Shown here: positions 9,986 through 18,580 of the stretch, in pieces
Numbering within the stretch: the stretch's first letter is position 1
Layout of the letters: every line of letters starts with the position of its first letter
Assembly (NCBI GenBank): GCA_049324475.1
Contig: JBMOOO010000010.1
Coordinates: forward strand, 1-64,000
Direction of reading: 5' to 3'
Length of the DNA stretch: 64,000 nt
DNA from: JADFDG01 sp049324475
GTDB lineage: Bacteria; Pseudomonadota; Gammaproteobacteria; Pseudomonadales; JADFDG01
Program-made: the position numbers and the translations under genes
The notes under the pieces: model-generated
The model's database searches: none
The model's input: the letters and a program-made list of their open reading frames with translations, nothing else
What the model was told of the DNA's origin: nothing

Positions 9986-11058
9986 TACCGGACGATATTA
10001 AAAGGATAGTGGAGGATCGTGCCATAGCTGTCTCCGGTCCGGCCGCCTTCAATGCCGGCCCCGGGGCCGTACAGGGCCTGCAGCCGGTAACGGATGTTCT
10101 CCATGGCCATGCGGTTGCCCCGGTGGCCGGTCTCGGGCGGGACATCCCCGACCGGGTTGGTGACCCGGATCTGCACCACCCCGTCCCGGTACCCCACGCT
10201 CACCACCACGGTACCGCCCTCGGCCAGGGGCTGGATGCCGTGGTAGACGGCGTTCTCCAGCAGCGGCTGCAGGGTCAGCAGGGGGATGCGCAGGTCGTTG
10301 AGCGGGGTGTCGCCGGTCTGCCAGTCGATCTGCAGGCGGGCCCCCATGCGCAACTGCTCGATGCGGATGTAGCGCCGGCACAGGTCCAGTTCCTGGGACA
10401 GCGGCACTTCGTTGCCGGCGTCGCGCAGGCTGGCCCGGAACAGGTCGGCCAGGTCTTCCACCACGGTTTCCGCCGTATCCGGATCGGTCACGATCAGGCT
10501 GGCGATGATGTTCATGCTGTTGAACAGGAAGTGCGGTCGGATGCGCGATTGCAGGGCCTGGATGCGGGCCTTGAGCTCGGCCTCCTGCTGCAGCCGCAGC
10601 TGCTCCTGCACATAGAAGTACCGCATGATCAGGCCGCCGATGATGGCGGCGATCAGTACGTGCGCGGTCACGGCCGACAGCGACGGGCCGGGGGATGTGC
10701 CGGCCGGGGCCAGGGCCAGGGCGTAGCCGTACTGGGCCAGCAGGCTGAACACCAGCGCATCGACGACGATGACGCCGTAGGCGACGGCCGCCGCGATGCC
10801 GGGCGCCAGGTCGGCCAGATGCCGGCGCAGCTGGCACAGGATGGCCGCCGAGGACAGCGCGATCAGCTGCACGAACAGCGAGGTCAGGCCGAGGTCGCCC
10901 CAGGCGCGATCGGTCAGCCCGCTGCGCGCCAGCACCAGCACGATGGCGAGCAGCTCCGCGACCAGCACCAGCACGCCGACCGCGCGCCGGCCGCACAGGT
11001 CGGGCAGGAAAAAGCGGCCGGCCAGGGCGTCCGCTGCGTGTTGGTCCGGGTCATTCAT
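9985..11058 (-). CDS. algZ: AlgZ/FimS-type LytS-family sensor kinase
   Basis: 357 residues. The N-terminal half has about five to six hydrophobic helices (for example VGVLVLVAELLAIVLVLA and ILIAAIIGGLIMRYF), then a short coiled coil and the His_kinase module: H-box RIRPHFLFNSMNIIASL, and N-box PLLENAVYHGIQPL. The glycine-rich ATP boxes are poorly kept (GNRMAMENIRYRL), as is also reported for Pseudomonas AlgZ/FimS. Divergent from argH and upstream of algR, the classic algZ-algR pair. Confidence 0.92.
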   Translation of the reverse strand: MNDPDQHAADALAGRFFLPDLCGRRAVGVLVLVAELLAIVLVLARSGLTDRAWGDLGLTSLFVQLIALSSAAILCQLRRHLADLAPGIAAAVAYGVIVVDALVFSLLAQYGYALALAPAGTSPGPSLSAVTAHVLIAAIIGGLIMRYFYVQEQLRLQQEAELKARIQALQSRIRPHFLFNSMNIIASLIVTDPDTAETVVEDLADLFRASLRDAGNEVPLSQELDLCRRYIRIEQLRMGARLQIDWQTGDTPLNDLRIPLLTLQPLLENAVYHGIQPLAEGGTVVVSVGYRDGVVQIRVTNPVGDVPPETGHRGNRMAMENIRYRLQALYGPGAGIEGGRTGDSYGTILHYPFNIVR

Positions 11059-11148
11059 GGTCCGGCGAGTTTCCGGGGCGCGCCAGCCGAAGGCAAGGCC
11101 CGGCGCAAACGCCGCATGCCGGCAGGCGGGCGGGTGCAGCGGCGCTGA

Positions 11149-11154
11149 TATACT
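11149..11154 (+). promoter_or_regulatory. -10 element of argH with GC-rich discriminator
   Basis: TATACT within GATATACTGCGCGCC (11147-11161), 29 bases before the argH ATG. No convincing -35 is visible. The identical 15-mer stands before the bTHX gene at 25726-25740. GC-rich discriminators just after the -10 are typical of growth-rate and ppGpp-controlled promoters (known), so such control is inferred here. Confidence 0.65.
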
Positions 11155-11182
11155 GCGCGCCTGATTTTTTGCGGGTCATTCC

Positions 11183-12577
11183 ATGAGCGGGAAGCAGGAT
11201 ACCAACCAGGCCTGGGGCGGTCGTTTCACCGAGCCGGTGGACGCCTTTGTTGCGCGTTTCACGGCCAGCGTCGATTTCGACAAGCGCCTTTACCGGCACG
11301 ACATCGCCGGCTCGATCGCGCACGCCACCATGCTGGCGAAAGTCGGCGTGCTGACGGCGGCCGAACGCGATGCCATTGTCGACGGCCTGAAAACAATCCA
11401 GGCTGAAATCGAGGCCGGCACTTTCGAGTGGCGCGTCGATCTTGAAGACGTGCACATGAACATCGAGGCGCGCCTCACCGAACGCATCGGCGTCGCCGGC
11501 AAGAAACTGCATACCGGCCGTTCGCGCAACGACCAGGTCGCCACTGACGTGCGCCTCTGGCTGCGCGACGAGATCGATGCCGTTCTGGCAGAGATCCGCC
11601 GCCTGCAGAAAGGCCTGGTGGACCTCGCCGAGCGCGAGGCTGACACCATCATGCCGGGTTTCACCCATCTGCAGACCGCGCAGCCGGTGACTTTCGGTCA
11701 TCACCTGCTGGCCTGGTTCGAGAATCTCGAGCGTGACCATGCCCGTTTCGCGGATGCGCGCAAGCGCACCAATCGCCTGCCGCTGGGCTCTGCTGCGCTG
11801 GCCGGCACGACCTATCCGATCGACCGCGAGCTGGTGCGCGAGCTGCTCGGTTTCGATGACATCTGCCGCAACTCGCTGGATGCGGTGAGCGACCGCGATT
11901 TTGCCATCGAGTTCTGTGCCGCGGCAGCGATACTGCTTACGCACCTGTCGCGTTTCTCGGAAGAGCTGGTGCTCTGGACCAGCGCACAGTTCAACTTCAT
12001 CAACCTTCCGGACCGTTTCTGCACCGGCAGTTCGATCATGCCGCAGAAGAAGAATCCGGACGTGCCGGAGCTGGTGCGTGGCAAGAGCGGTCGTGTGAAC
12101 GGCGACCTCATCGCGCTGCTGACGCTGATGAAGTCGCAGCCGCTGGCCTACAACAAGGACAATCAGGAAGACAAGGAGCCGCTGTTCGACGCCGTCGACA
12201 CCGTGCGTGGTTGTCTGCGCGCCTTCGCCGACATGGTGCCGGCGCTGGAGCCGAAGCGCGAAGTGATGCGAGAGGCGGCGCGCCGGGGGTTTTCCACGGC
12301 GACCGACCTGGCCGACTACCTGGTGAAGAAGGGCGTGCCGTTCCGCGAGAGCCACGAGATTGTCGGCAAGGCCGTGCGTTTCGGTGTCGAGCAGCAGCGC
12401 GACCTCGCACAGCTCACGCTGGACGAGCTGCGTAAATTCTCGCCGGAAATCGGTGAGGACGTATTCGCCGTGCTGACGCTGGAAGGTTCGGTCAATGCCC
12501 GCAACCATGCCGGCGGCACTGCGCCGGCGCAGGTGCGCAAGGCGGTGGCCGACGCGCGCAAGCGCATCGGCGGCTGA
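11183..12577 (+). CDS. argH: Argininosuccinate lyase
   Basis: Last step of arginine synthesis: splits argininosuccinate to arginine and fumarate. 464 residues, full length. Conserved stretches: WGGRF near the start, DIAGSIAHATML, HTGRSRNDQVATD, PGFTHLQTAQPVTFGHH (His base region), SDRDFAIEF, and the fumarase-superfamily signature GSSIMPQKKNPD with the catalytic Ser at residue about 282. It lies divergent from algZ and is followed after one base by lptM, an arrangement shared with Pseudomonas. Confidence 0.98.
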   Translation: MSGKQDTNQAWGGRFTEPVDAFVARFTASVDFDKRLYRHDIAGSIAHATMLAKVGVLTAAERDAIVDGLKTIQAEIEAGTFEWRVDLEDVHMNIEARLTERIGVAGKKLHTGRSRNDQVATDVRLWLRDEIDAVLAEIRRLQKGLVDLAEREADTIMPGFTHLQTAQPVTFGHHLLAWFENLERDHARFADARKRTNRLPLGSAALAGTTYPIDRELVRELLGFDDICRNSLDAVSDRDFAIEFCAAAAILLTHLSRFSEELVLWTSAQFNFINLPDRFCTGSSIMPQKKNPDVPELVRGKSGRVNGDLIALLTLMKSQPLAYNKDNQEDKEPLFDAVDTVRGCLRAFADMVPALEPKREVMREAARRGFSTATDLADYLVKKGVPFRESHEIVGKAVRFGVEQQRDLAQLTLDELRKFSPEIGEDVFAVLTLEGSVNARNHAGGTAPAQVRKAVADARKRIGG

Positions 12578-12578
12578 C

Positions 12579-12800
12579 GTGGAGTTTCTGCGGCTGCCTG
12601 TGCTGTGCGTCGCGCTGGCGCTGTCCGGCTGTGGCCAGACCGGCGCACTTTATTTCGACGAGGATCCGCCGTCCGATCAGCTGCCGCCGTCGCGCAAGCA
12701 ATCGTCCGTTGCGCCGCTTCCCGTGGAGGACCCTTCTGTGGCGGCCCCTCCGCCGGTCGAGGCAGTGCCGGCGGAGCCGGAAAAACAGGATCGCCCCTGA
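12579..12800 (+). CDS. lptM: LptM (YifL-type) lipoprotein
   Basis: 73 residues from a GTG one base after the argH stop. A short hydrophobic signal ends in lipobox LSGC (Cys 18), followed by GQTGALYFDEDPP, matching the YifL family core (GLKGPLYFP in E. coli); the remainder is a Pro/Glu-rich tail. LptM helps the LPS translocon LptDE mature in the outer membrane (known for E. coli). Position just before lysA-dapF agrees with YifL lying beside dapF in E. coli. The open frame reaches further upstream, but that part overlaps argH and carries no signal. Confidence 0.88.
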   Translation: MEFLRLPVLCVALALSGCGQTGALYFDEDPPSDQLPPSRKQSSVAPLPVEDPSVAAPPPVEAVPAEPEKQDRP

Positions 12801-12828
12801 AGGGCTCCGACAGTCAAAGAGCAGGCGC

Positions 12829-14094
12829 ATGAACCATTTTGCATTTCGTCCGGCCACCGGCCGTGGCAACGAGCTTTTTGCTGAAGACGTAGCTGTACGC
12901 GAGCTGGCCGCCCGCTTCGGCACGCCGCTGTACGTCTATTCGCGGGCGGCGCTGGAAAACCGTTATCGCGCCTTCGATACGGCCTTCGGTGACTGGCCGC
13001 ACCGGGTCTGCTTCGCGGTGAAGGCCAACTCCAATCTGGCGGTGCTGAATGTGCTGGCACGGCTGGGCGCCGGTTTCGACATCGTGTCCGGCGGCGAGCT
13101 GGAGAGGGTGCTGGCGGCCGGCGGCGATCCGGCAAAAGTGGTGTTCTCCGGCCTTGGCAAGCAGGAAGCGGAAATCCGTCGTGCGCTGGAGCTGGGCATC
13201 GCCTGCTTCAACGTGGAGTCGGATGCCGAGCTGGACCGCATCAGCGCCGTGGCTGTCGCGCTGGGCAGAAAGGCGCCGGTGTCGTTGCGGGTCAATCCGG
13301 ACGTCGATGCGCAGACGCATCCGTACATCTCCACCGGCCTGAAGGAAAACAAGTTCGGTGTGGACATCCAGGCCGCGCGCGACATCTATCGCCGCGCCGC
13401 GCAGTTGCCGGGCATCGATATCACCGGCGTCGACTGCCACATCGGCTCCCAGCTCACCAGCACCACGCCGTTCCTCGATGCGCTGGATCGCGTGCTGGGA
13501 CTGGTGGATGCGCTGGCGGCGGACGGCATCACCGTGCGCCACCTCGATCTCGGCGGCGGGCTGGGCGTGCGCTACCGCAACGAGACGCCGCCGGAACCGG
13601 GCGAGTACATCGCGCAGGTGCTGGCGAAACTGGGCAGCCGCCGGCTGCCGGTATGGATGGAGCCGGGGCGGGCGATCTGTGCCAATGCCGGGCTGTTCGT
13701 GACCCGCGTGGAATTTCTCAAGAACAACGGGCACAAGCATTTCGCCATCATCGATGGCGCCATGAACGACCTGATCCGTCCGGCCCTGTACGGCGCCTGG
13801 CAGGAAATCGTTGCCGTGCAGCCGCGCAGCGACGGCACGCCGGTACAGCAATACGACGTGGTCGGTCCGGTCTGCGAGACCGGTGATTTCCTCGGCAAGG
13901 AGCGCGAGCTGGCCATCCAGCCCGGCGACCTGCTGGCGGTGCGCTCGGCCGGCGCCTACGGATTTGTCATGAGTTCCAACTACAACACCCGCGGCCGTGC
14001 CGCCGAGGTGATGGTGGATGGCAGCCATGCGCATGTGGTCCGTCGCCGGGAAACGGTGCCCGAGCTGTTCGCACTGGAATCGCTGCTGCCCTGA
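12829..14094 (+). CDS. lysA: Diaminopimelate decarboxylase
   Basis: PLP enzyme converting meso-diaminopimelate to lysine. 421 residues from ATG 12829. Fold-type III features: PLP Lys in CFAVKANSNLAVL, DIVSGGELERVLAAG, VSLRVNPDVDAQTHPYISTG, GVDCHIGSQL, HLDLGGGLGV (phosphate-binding Gly loop), EPGRAICANAG, and near the end VGPVCETGDFLG with the active-site Cys and SAGAYGFVMSSNYN. Upstream in-frame residues that overlap lptM are out-of-frame lptM sequence. It forms a lysine/cell-wall pair with dapF, 15 bases downstream. Confidence 0.97.
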   Translation: MNHFAFRPATGRGNELFAEDVAVRELAARFGTPLYVYSRAALENRYRAFDTAFGDWPHRVCFAVKANSNLAVLNVLARLGAGFDIVSGGELERVLAAGGDPAKVVFSGLGKQEAEIRRALELGIACFNVESDAELDRISAVAVALGRKAPVSLRVNPDVDAQTHPYISTGLKENKFGVDIQAARDIYRRAAQLPGIDITGVDCHIGSQLTSTTPFLDALDRVLGLVDALAADGITVRHLDLGGGLGVRYRNETPPEPGEYIAQVLAKLGSRRLPVWMEPGRAICANAGLFVTRVEFLKNNGHKHFAIIDGAMNDLIRPALYGAWQEIVAVQPRSDGTPVQQYDVVGPVCETGDFLGKERELAIQPGDLLAVRSAGAYGFVMSSNYNTRGRAAEVMVDGSHAHVVRRRETVPELFALESLLP

Positions 14095-14109
14095 CCCCAG
14101 AATGCCGTC

Positions 14110-14997
14110 ATGCGCCTGAAATTCTCCAAGATGCACGGGCTTGGCAACGACTTCATGGTTGTCGATCTCGTGACCCAGCACCTCGACGGCAAGCCGCGCG
14201 AGCGCTTTTTCGCGCCGGCGAACATCCGCCGGCTGGCCGACCGCCACTTCGGCATCGGCTTTGACCAGTTGCTGGTGGTGGAGCCGCCGCAGACGCCGGA
14301 CGCCGATTTCCGCTACCGCATCTTCAACGCCGACGGCGGCGAGGTGGAGCAGTGCGGCAACGGCGCGCGCTGTTTTGCCCGCTTCGTGCGCGGTCGTGGC
14401 CTGACGCGCAAGCGCCGGCTGGTGGTCGATGTGATGCAGGGCCGCATCGTGCTCGACGTGACGAAGGATGAGCAGGTGGTGGTGGACATGGGTCCGGCCC
14501 GGCTGGTGCCCGCCGATATCCCGGCCGACCTGACCCGCGCGGCCGGCACCCGCCCGACGCCGCAGGGCGGCGGTACCCTGGTCACGGTCGCCACTTCGCT
14601 GGGCGAGCGCGAGCTGACACTGGTATCGATGGGCAATCCGCACGGCGTCATGCGGGTGGATGACGTGGTGACGGCGCCGGTCGGCGTACTGGGTCCGGAA
14701 CTGGAACCGCATCCGCTGTTCCCGGCGCGGGCCAACATCGGCTTCATGCAGGTGCAGGATCGCAGTCACATCGCCCTGCGCGTGTACGAGCGCGGCAGCG
14801 GCGAAACCCTGGCCTGCGGTACCGGCGCCTGCGCAGCCGTGGTGGCCGGCCAGCTGAACGGTTGGCTGGACGAGGAAGTAACGGTTACGCTCCCCGGCGG
14901 CAGGCTGGTGATTCGCCACGCGCTGTCGGCGCCGGACGCCCATGTGCAGATGACCGGCCCGGCGGCCACGGCCTATCACGGCCAGATCGATCTCTGA
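14110..14997 (+). CDS. dapF: Diaminopimelate epimerase
   Basis: Interconverts LL- and meso-diaminopimelate using two Cys as acid/base pair. Both are visible: QCGNGARCFARF (residue about 82) and ACGTGACAAVVAG (about 240). Other family blocks: MHGLGNDFMVVD at the start, FGIGFDQLLVVE, FNADGGEVEQ, SMGNPHGVMRVDD and YERGSGETLACG. At 295 residues it is about 20 longer than the E. coli enzyme; the extra part is spread over loops. It supplies meso-diaminopimelate for peptidoglycan and for LysA just upstream. Confidence 0.97.
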   Translation: MRLKFSKMHGLGNDFMVVDLVTQHLDGKPRERFFAPANIRRLADRHFGIGFDQLLVVEPPQTPDADFRYRIFNADGGEVEQCGNGARCFARFVRGRGLTRKRRLVVDVMQGRIVLDVTKDEQVVVDMGPARLVPADIPADLTRAAGTRPTPQGGGTLVTVATSLGERELTLVSMGNPHGVMRVDDVVTAPVGVLGPELEPHPLFPARANIGFMQVQDRSHIALRVYERGSGETLACGTGACAAVVAGQLNGWLDEEVTVTLPGGRLVIRHALSAPDAHVQMTGPAATAYHGQIDL

Positions 14998-15020
14998 GGA
15001 ACGGAAGCGGCGGGCAGGGC

Positions 15021-15722
15021 ATGAGCAACGACATCACGGCAGAACAGGTTGCGCAGTTCCTGCGCGCTGACCCGGATTTCTTCTCCACCCATGCCGAGCT
15101 GCTGGCCGACCTGAAGATCCCCCACGAGAACGGCAGCGCGGTGTCCCTGGTCGAGCGCCAGGTCACGGTGCTGCGTGAGCGCAATGTCGAGCTGCGCGAG
15201 CGCCTCAACGGGCTGCTGTCGATCGCGCGCGACAACGATGTGATTTTCGAAAAAACACGTGTGCTGGTGCTGGCCCTGCTGGAAGCCCAGGCCTTGCCGG
15301 CTGCGGCCGACGCATTGTCGAAATCGCTGCTGGGCGATTTTTCCATGGCCGCCATGTCGCTGGTGTTGTTCGACGCCGCGCTGGATACGACACCGGCGCG
15401 GGTACGCGTGCAGGATGCCGCCGATGCGGAAGCGCGCATGGGTTCGCTGCTGAAGGGGCGGCGCGTGGTGTGTGGCGTGCTGCGCCCGGAAGAGCTGGCC
15501 TGGCTGTTCGGGGAAGACGCCGAAGCGGTCGGTTCGGCGGCCATCGTGCCGCTGGTGCACGGCCGCAATTTCGGCCTGCTCGCCATAGGCGCGCGCGATC
15601 CGCAACATTTCCGCTCCGGCATGGACACGCTGTTCGTGGGCCATATCGGCGATGTGCTGGCGCGTCGCCTGCACGTGTTGCTGCCGGACCGTGACGCCTC
15701 GGCAAGGGCTGCCGGCCGCTGA
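15021..15722 (+). CDS. DUF484 family protein
   Basis: 233 residues starting MSNDITAEQVAQFLRADPDFF, the diagnostic N-terminus of the DUF484 family; then HAELLADLKIPHENGSAVSLVERQVTVLRERN, a coiled-coil linker, and a GAF-like domain (residues about 75-225: AIVPLVHGRNFGLLAIGARDPQHFRSGMDTLFVGHIGDVLARRL). The family lies between dapF and xerC in many gammaproteobacteria, as here. Function is unknown; a sensory GAF role is inference. The frame extends into dapF but the start at 15021 is set by family alignment. Confidence 0.9.
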   Translation: MSNDITAEQVAQFLRADPDFFSTHAELLADLKIPHENGSAVSLVERQVTVLRERNVELRERLNGLLSIARDNDVIFEKTRVLVLALLEAQALPAAADALSKSLLGDFSMAAMSLVLFDAALDTTPARVRVQDAADAEARMGSLLKGRRVVCGVLRPEELAWLFGEDAEAVGSAAIVPLVHGRNFGLLAIGARDPQHFRSGMDTLFVGHIGDVLARRLHVLLPDRDASARAAGR

Positions 15723-15723
15723 C

Positions 15724-16647
15724 GTGGGCCGGCCGCTGCAAGCCGACATCGACGATTTCCTGCGGCATCTGACCGCTGAAAGACGGCTCTCTGCCCACAC
15801 CGCTGACAATTACGCACGTGATCTGGCCCGCCTGGCCGGCTGGTGCGGGCAGCAGCATCTGGAATGGATGCAGCTGAAAACAGCCCATGTGCGCCAGTTC
15901 GTGGCGCAGGCGCACCGGCAGGGGCTGGGCGGCCGCAGCCTGCAGCGCATGCTGTCCAGCACGCGCACTTTCTACAGTTTCCTGCTCCGGGAAGGCCGTG
16001 CAGCCGATAATCCGGCACTGGGCGTGCGTGCGCCGAAGAGCGCACGCAAGCTGCCTTCAGCGCTCGATCCGGATGCCGTGGGTCAATTGCTGGACGGCGA
16101 CGCGCCGGACACCGATCCCTGGCTGGCCGGACGCGATGTCGCCATGTTCGAGCTGATGTACTCGTCCGGGCTGCGGCTTGCGGAGCTGGTTTCGCTGGAT
16201 ACCGATCATCTCGATCTGCGTGCCGGCGAGCTGCGTGTGACCGGCAAGGGCAACAAGACCCGGCAGTTGCCGGTGGGTGGCAAGGCCGTGGCCGCGGTGC
16301 ATCGCTGGCTGGATCTGCGCGCGGAGATTCCGCTGGATCCGGCGGAGCGGGCGCTGTTCATCGATCGCAAGGGCAAGCGCATCTCGCCGCGTGCGGTGCA
16401 GGCCAGGCTGGCGCGCGCCGGCGTAACCAAGGGCCTGCCGGTACACCTGCATCCGCACATGCTGCGGCATTCGTTCGCTACCCACATGCTGGAATCATCC
16501 GGCGATCTGCGGGCCGTGCAGGAATTGCTTGGCCACGCCGACATCGCCACCACCCAGATCTACACGCATCTGGACTTCCAGCATCTGGCGCAGGTCTACG
16601 ATCAGGCGCACCCGCGGGCAAAACGCCGCACGCGCGACGACAGCTGA
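15724..16647 (+). CDS. xerC: XerC tyrosine recombinase
   Basis: Resolves chromosome dimers at dif with XerD (not in this window). 307 residues from GTG 15724, one base after the DUF484 stop. N-terminal core-binding SAM-like domain (DIDDFLRHLTAERRLSAHT), then the catalytic domain with Arg (SGLRLAELV, about 151), Lys (TGKGNKTRQLP), His-x-x-Arg (HMLRHSFATHML, about 244), His (LLGHADIATT) and the Tyr nucleophile (TQIYTHL, about 279). Its TGA and the TCA of the next convergent gene form the palindrome TGATCA (16645-16650). Confidence 0.96.
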   Translation: MGRPLQADIDDFLRHLTAERRLSAHTADNYARDLARLAGWCGQQHLEWMQLKTAHVRQFVAQAHRQGLGGRSLQRMLSSTRTFYSFLLREGRAADNPALGVRAPKSARKLPSALDPDAVGQLLDGDAPDTDPWLAGRDVAMFELMYSSGLRLAELVSLDTDHLDLRAGELRVTGKGNKTRQLPVGGKAVAAVHRWLDLRAEIPLDPAERALFIDRKGKRISPRAVQARLARAGVTKGLPVHLHPHMLRHSFATHMLESSGDLRAVQELLGHADIATTQIYTHLDFQHLAQVYDQAHPRAKRRTRDDS

Positions 16648-18453
16648 TCAGACGGTACGGGCACGCCGGCGCAGGGCCAGCAACCCTCCGGCCAGCATCA
16701 GCCAGGCCGCGGACAATCCGCCGCCGCCACCGCCACCCTTGCCGCCGGGTTCCGGTTCGCTGTCGACTTCGACATAGGTCACGGCTGCATTGTCGCTGGC
16801 CAGCGTGTTGAAATCGGCATCGGAAAATTCGGGAAAATTTCCGTTGCCTGCTGTTGCTGCCAGCGTGGCGGTGCCGTTTGTGTGCGGCATGCCGTCGAAG
16901 GCCAGTGTCCAGCTGTCGCCACCGCCGGTGGCGAGCGTGCCGACCGTGCAGCTGAGCGTGGTGGTGCCGGTGCAGGTCAGCCCGTCGCTGTCGGTCAGCG
17001 CATGCCCGGCCGGTACGGTCAGGGTAAAGGCGACGCTGTTGGCAATCACGTGTGCAGAAGCGTTGCGCACGCTGACCGTGATCCACAGCCGGCCTTCGCT
17101 GTCGCCGGTGAAGGCTTCGGTGACAACGGCATCGATGCCGGCGCGCAGGTCCGGCTGCGCGGTGAACGCCACGGTTTTCAGTGCCCGGTCATTGCCGCTG
17201 CGGTAATCATGGGTGCCGGCAGTGCGTACGGTGTTCGCCGACATCAGCAGCACACTGTCGGCCGTGCCGGATGCGGTGAAGCTGGCGCTGGCGGTCTGGC
17301 CTGCACCCAGCGTGCCGCCGGTGCGTGTGCAGTTGTAGACACCGGTGCCGGCCGTGCAGGTCATGCCGGAGCCGCTGTTGAAGTTCAGGGTGGCACCGGA
17401 GTAGGTGAGCGTGAGCCCGGCGCCGGTGACGGCATTGGTGGTGCCGCGGTTGCGCAGGGTGACGCTGACGGAGGTGCTGGCATTCGCCGAGGCGTTGCCA
17501 TTGATGGCGACGGCAAGGTCGGACAGCGCATCGCCGGCGCCGCTGGTGGTGGATTCGATCCAGGACGCATAGGCCGGAGCGCGTGCGTAGACGCCGGGAA
17601 AGGCCGGATCGCCACAGGCCGCGTTCTGGCCCCAGCTCACCACGCCCACCACCCAGGCGCCGGATGCATCGCGGGTGATCAGCGGGCCGCCGCTGTCCAG
17701 TACGCAGGCGTCTTCGCCGTCCTCGTCGCGCGGCGTTGGATCACCGTCGTCGTCCGGCTCGATACCGGGCGCGTTCTCCTCGCCGGCACAGATCATGATC
17801 GACGTGTCGTAGCCGCCGGGAATCAGCGCGTATTGTGCGGCACAGGATGCACGCAACAGGTCCAGCGCCACGCGCTGCAACAGATTGGGGAACGGCTTCC
17901 CCTCGCCGAGCTGGCCCCAGCCGATTACCTCGACTTCGTCGTCGACTGCAGTGGCGCCGCCGCTGTCCAGGGTCTCCAGGGCATCGTCGAAGCCAAGGCT
18001 GGCCGGTGTCACCGGTGCCGGCGTGGTCAGGCGCAGCAGTGCGATGTCGTTGCGATACACCGTGCTGGCGGCGGTGGGTGCCAGCGGATGTTCGTGCTTG
18101 GAGGTGACCTCCAGCAGGCTGCCGGCAATGTCTTCGGCGTTCAGATCGGTCTCGCCGACCACCACGCGCAGATTGGCCATGTTGTTGCGGCCGATCAGGC
18201 AGTGTGCTGCGGTCAGCACCCATGACGGCGCGATCAGCGTGCCGCCGCACACCTGCTGGCAGTAAGTGGTGCTGCCGCCGGAATCGAGACAGTTTTCGGA
18301 CGGCACCAGCGAGGTGTCGATGATGGCTGCCATCCAGGGCGCGTCGTTTTCGCCGGCGGGCTTGCCACCGACAATGGCGCCGGCCTGCAGCGGGAACACG
18401 CTCGCGGCGAGCAGGCAGACGGCAGACAGGAAACGGCGAGCGTGCAGCGGCAT
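16648..18453 (-). CDS. Secreted trypsin-like serine protease with GlyGly-CTERM anchor
   Basis: 601 residues. Signal peptide 1-26 ends AGA, and the mature N-terminus would be IVGG, the activated trypsin start. Triad: His 84 (LTAAHC), Asp 136 (RNDIALLRL), Ser 254 (ACVLDSGGPL; Leu replaces the usual Gly). An acidic insert (GIEPDDDGDPT, residues about 230-248) precedes the Ser. Residues about 315-560 are Thr/Ala/Gly-rich beta-sandwich repeats of the CARDB/DUF11 type (SVSVTLRNRGTTNAV, WITVSVRNASAH). The end is a Gly run, a hydrophobic helix and RRRART: the GlyGly-CTERM sorting signal, known to be processed by rhombosortase after type II secretion. Neither system is encoded in this window. Probably exported to the cell surface. 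Confidence 0.9.
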   Translation of the reverse strand: MPLHARRFLSAVCLLAASVFPLQAGAIVGGKPAGENDAPWMAAIIDTSLVPSENCLDSGGSTTYCQQVCGGTLIAPSWVLTAAHCLIGRNNMANLRVVVGETDLNAEDIAGSLLEVTSKHEHPLAPTAASTVYRNDIALLRLTTPAPVTPASLGFDDALETLDSGGATAVDDEVEVIGWGQLGEGKPFPNLLQRVALDLLRASCAAQYALIPGGYDTSIMICAGEENAPGIEPDDDGDPTPRDEDGEDACVLDSGGPLITRDASGAWVVGVVSWGQNAACGDPAFPGVYARAPAYASWIESTTSGAGDALSDLAVAINGNASANASTSVSVTLRNRGTTNAVTGAGLTLTYSGATLNFNSGSGMTCTAGTGVYNCTRTGGTLGAGQTASASFTASGTADSVLLMSANTVRTAGTHDYRSGNDRALKTVAFTAQPDLRAGIDAVVTEAFTGDSEGRLWITVSVRNASAHVIANSVAFTLTVPAGHALTDSDGLTCTGTTTLSCTVGTLATGGGDSWTLAFDGMPHTNGTATLAATAGNGNFPEFSDADFNTLASDNAAVTYVEVDSEPEPGGKGGGGGGGLSAAWLMLAGGLLALRRRARTV

Positions 18454-18580
18454 GGTTGTTCCGGGCGGAAGCGGGATGCGATGCCGCCATCCTAGCCCAT
18501 GGGCGCCGCACCGGCGCCTTGCCGCGGACCCGGCGTTCCGCGGGCACCGACGGACGGCCGCGATCGGCTATCCTGCGCGC

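Noticed and set aside
12814..14979. 721-residue minus-strand frame over lysA and dapF
   Set aside because: Same cause: no homology, odd composition, two well-supported genes lie opposite.
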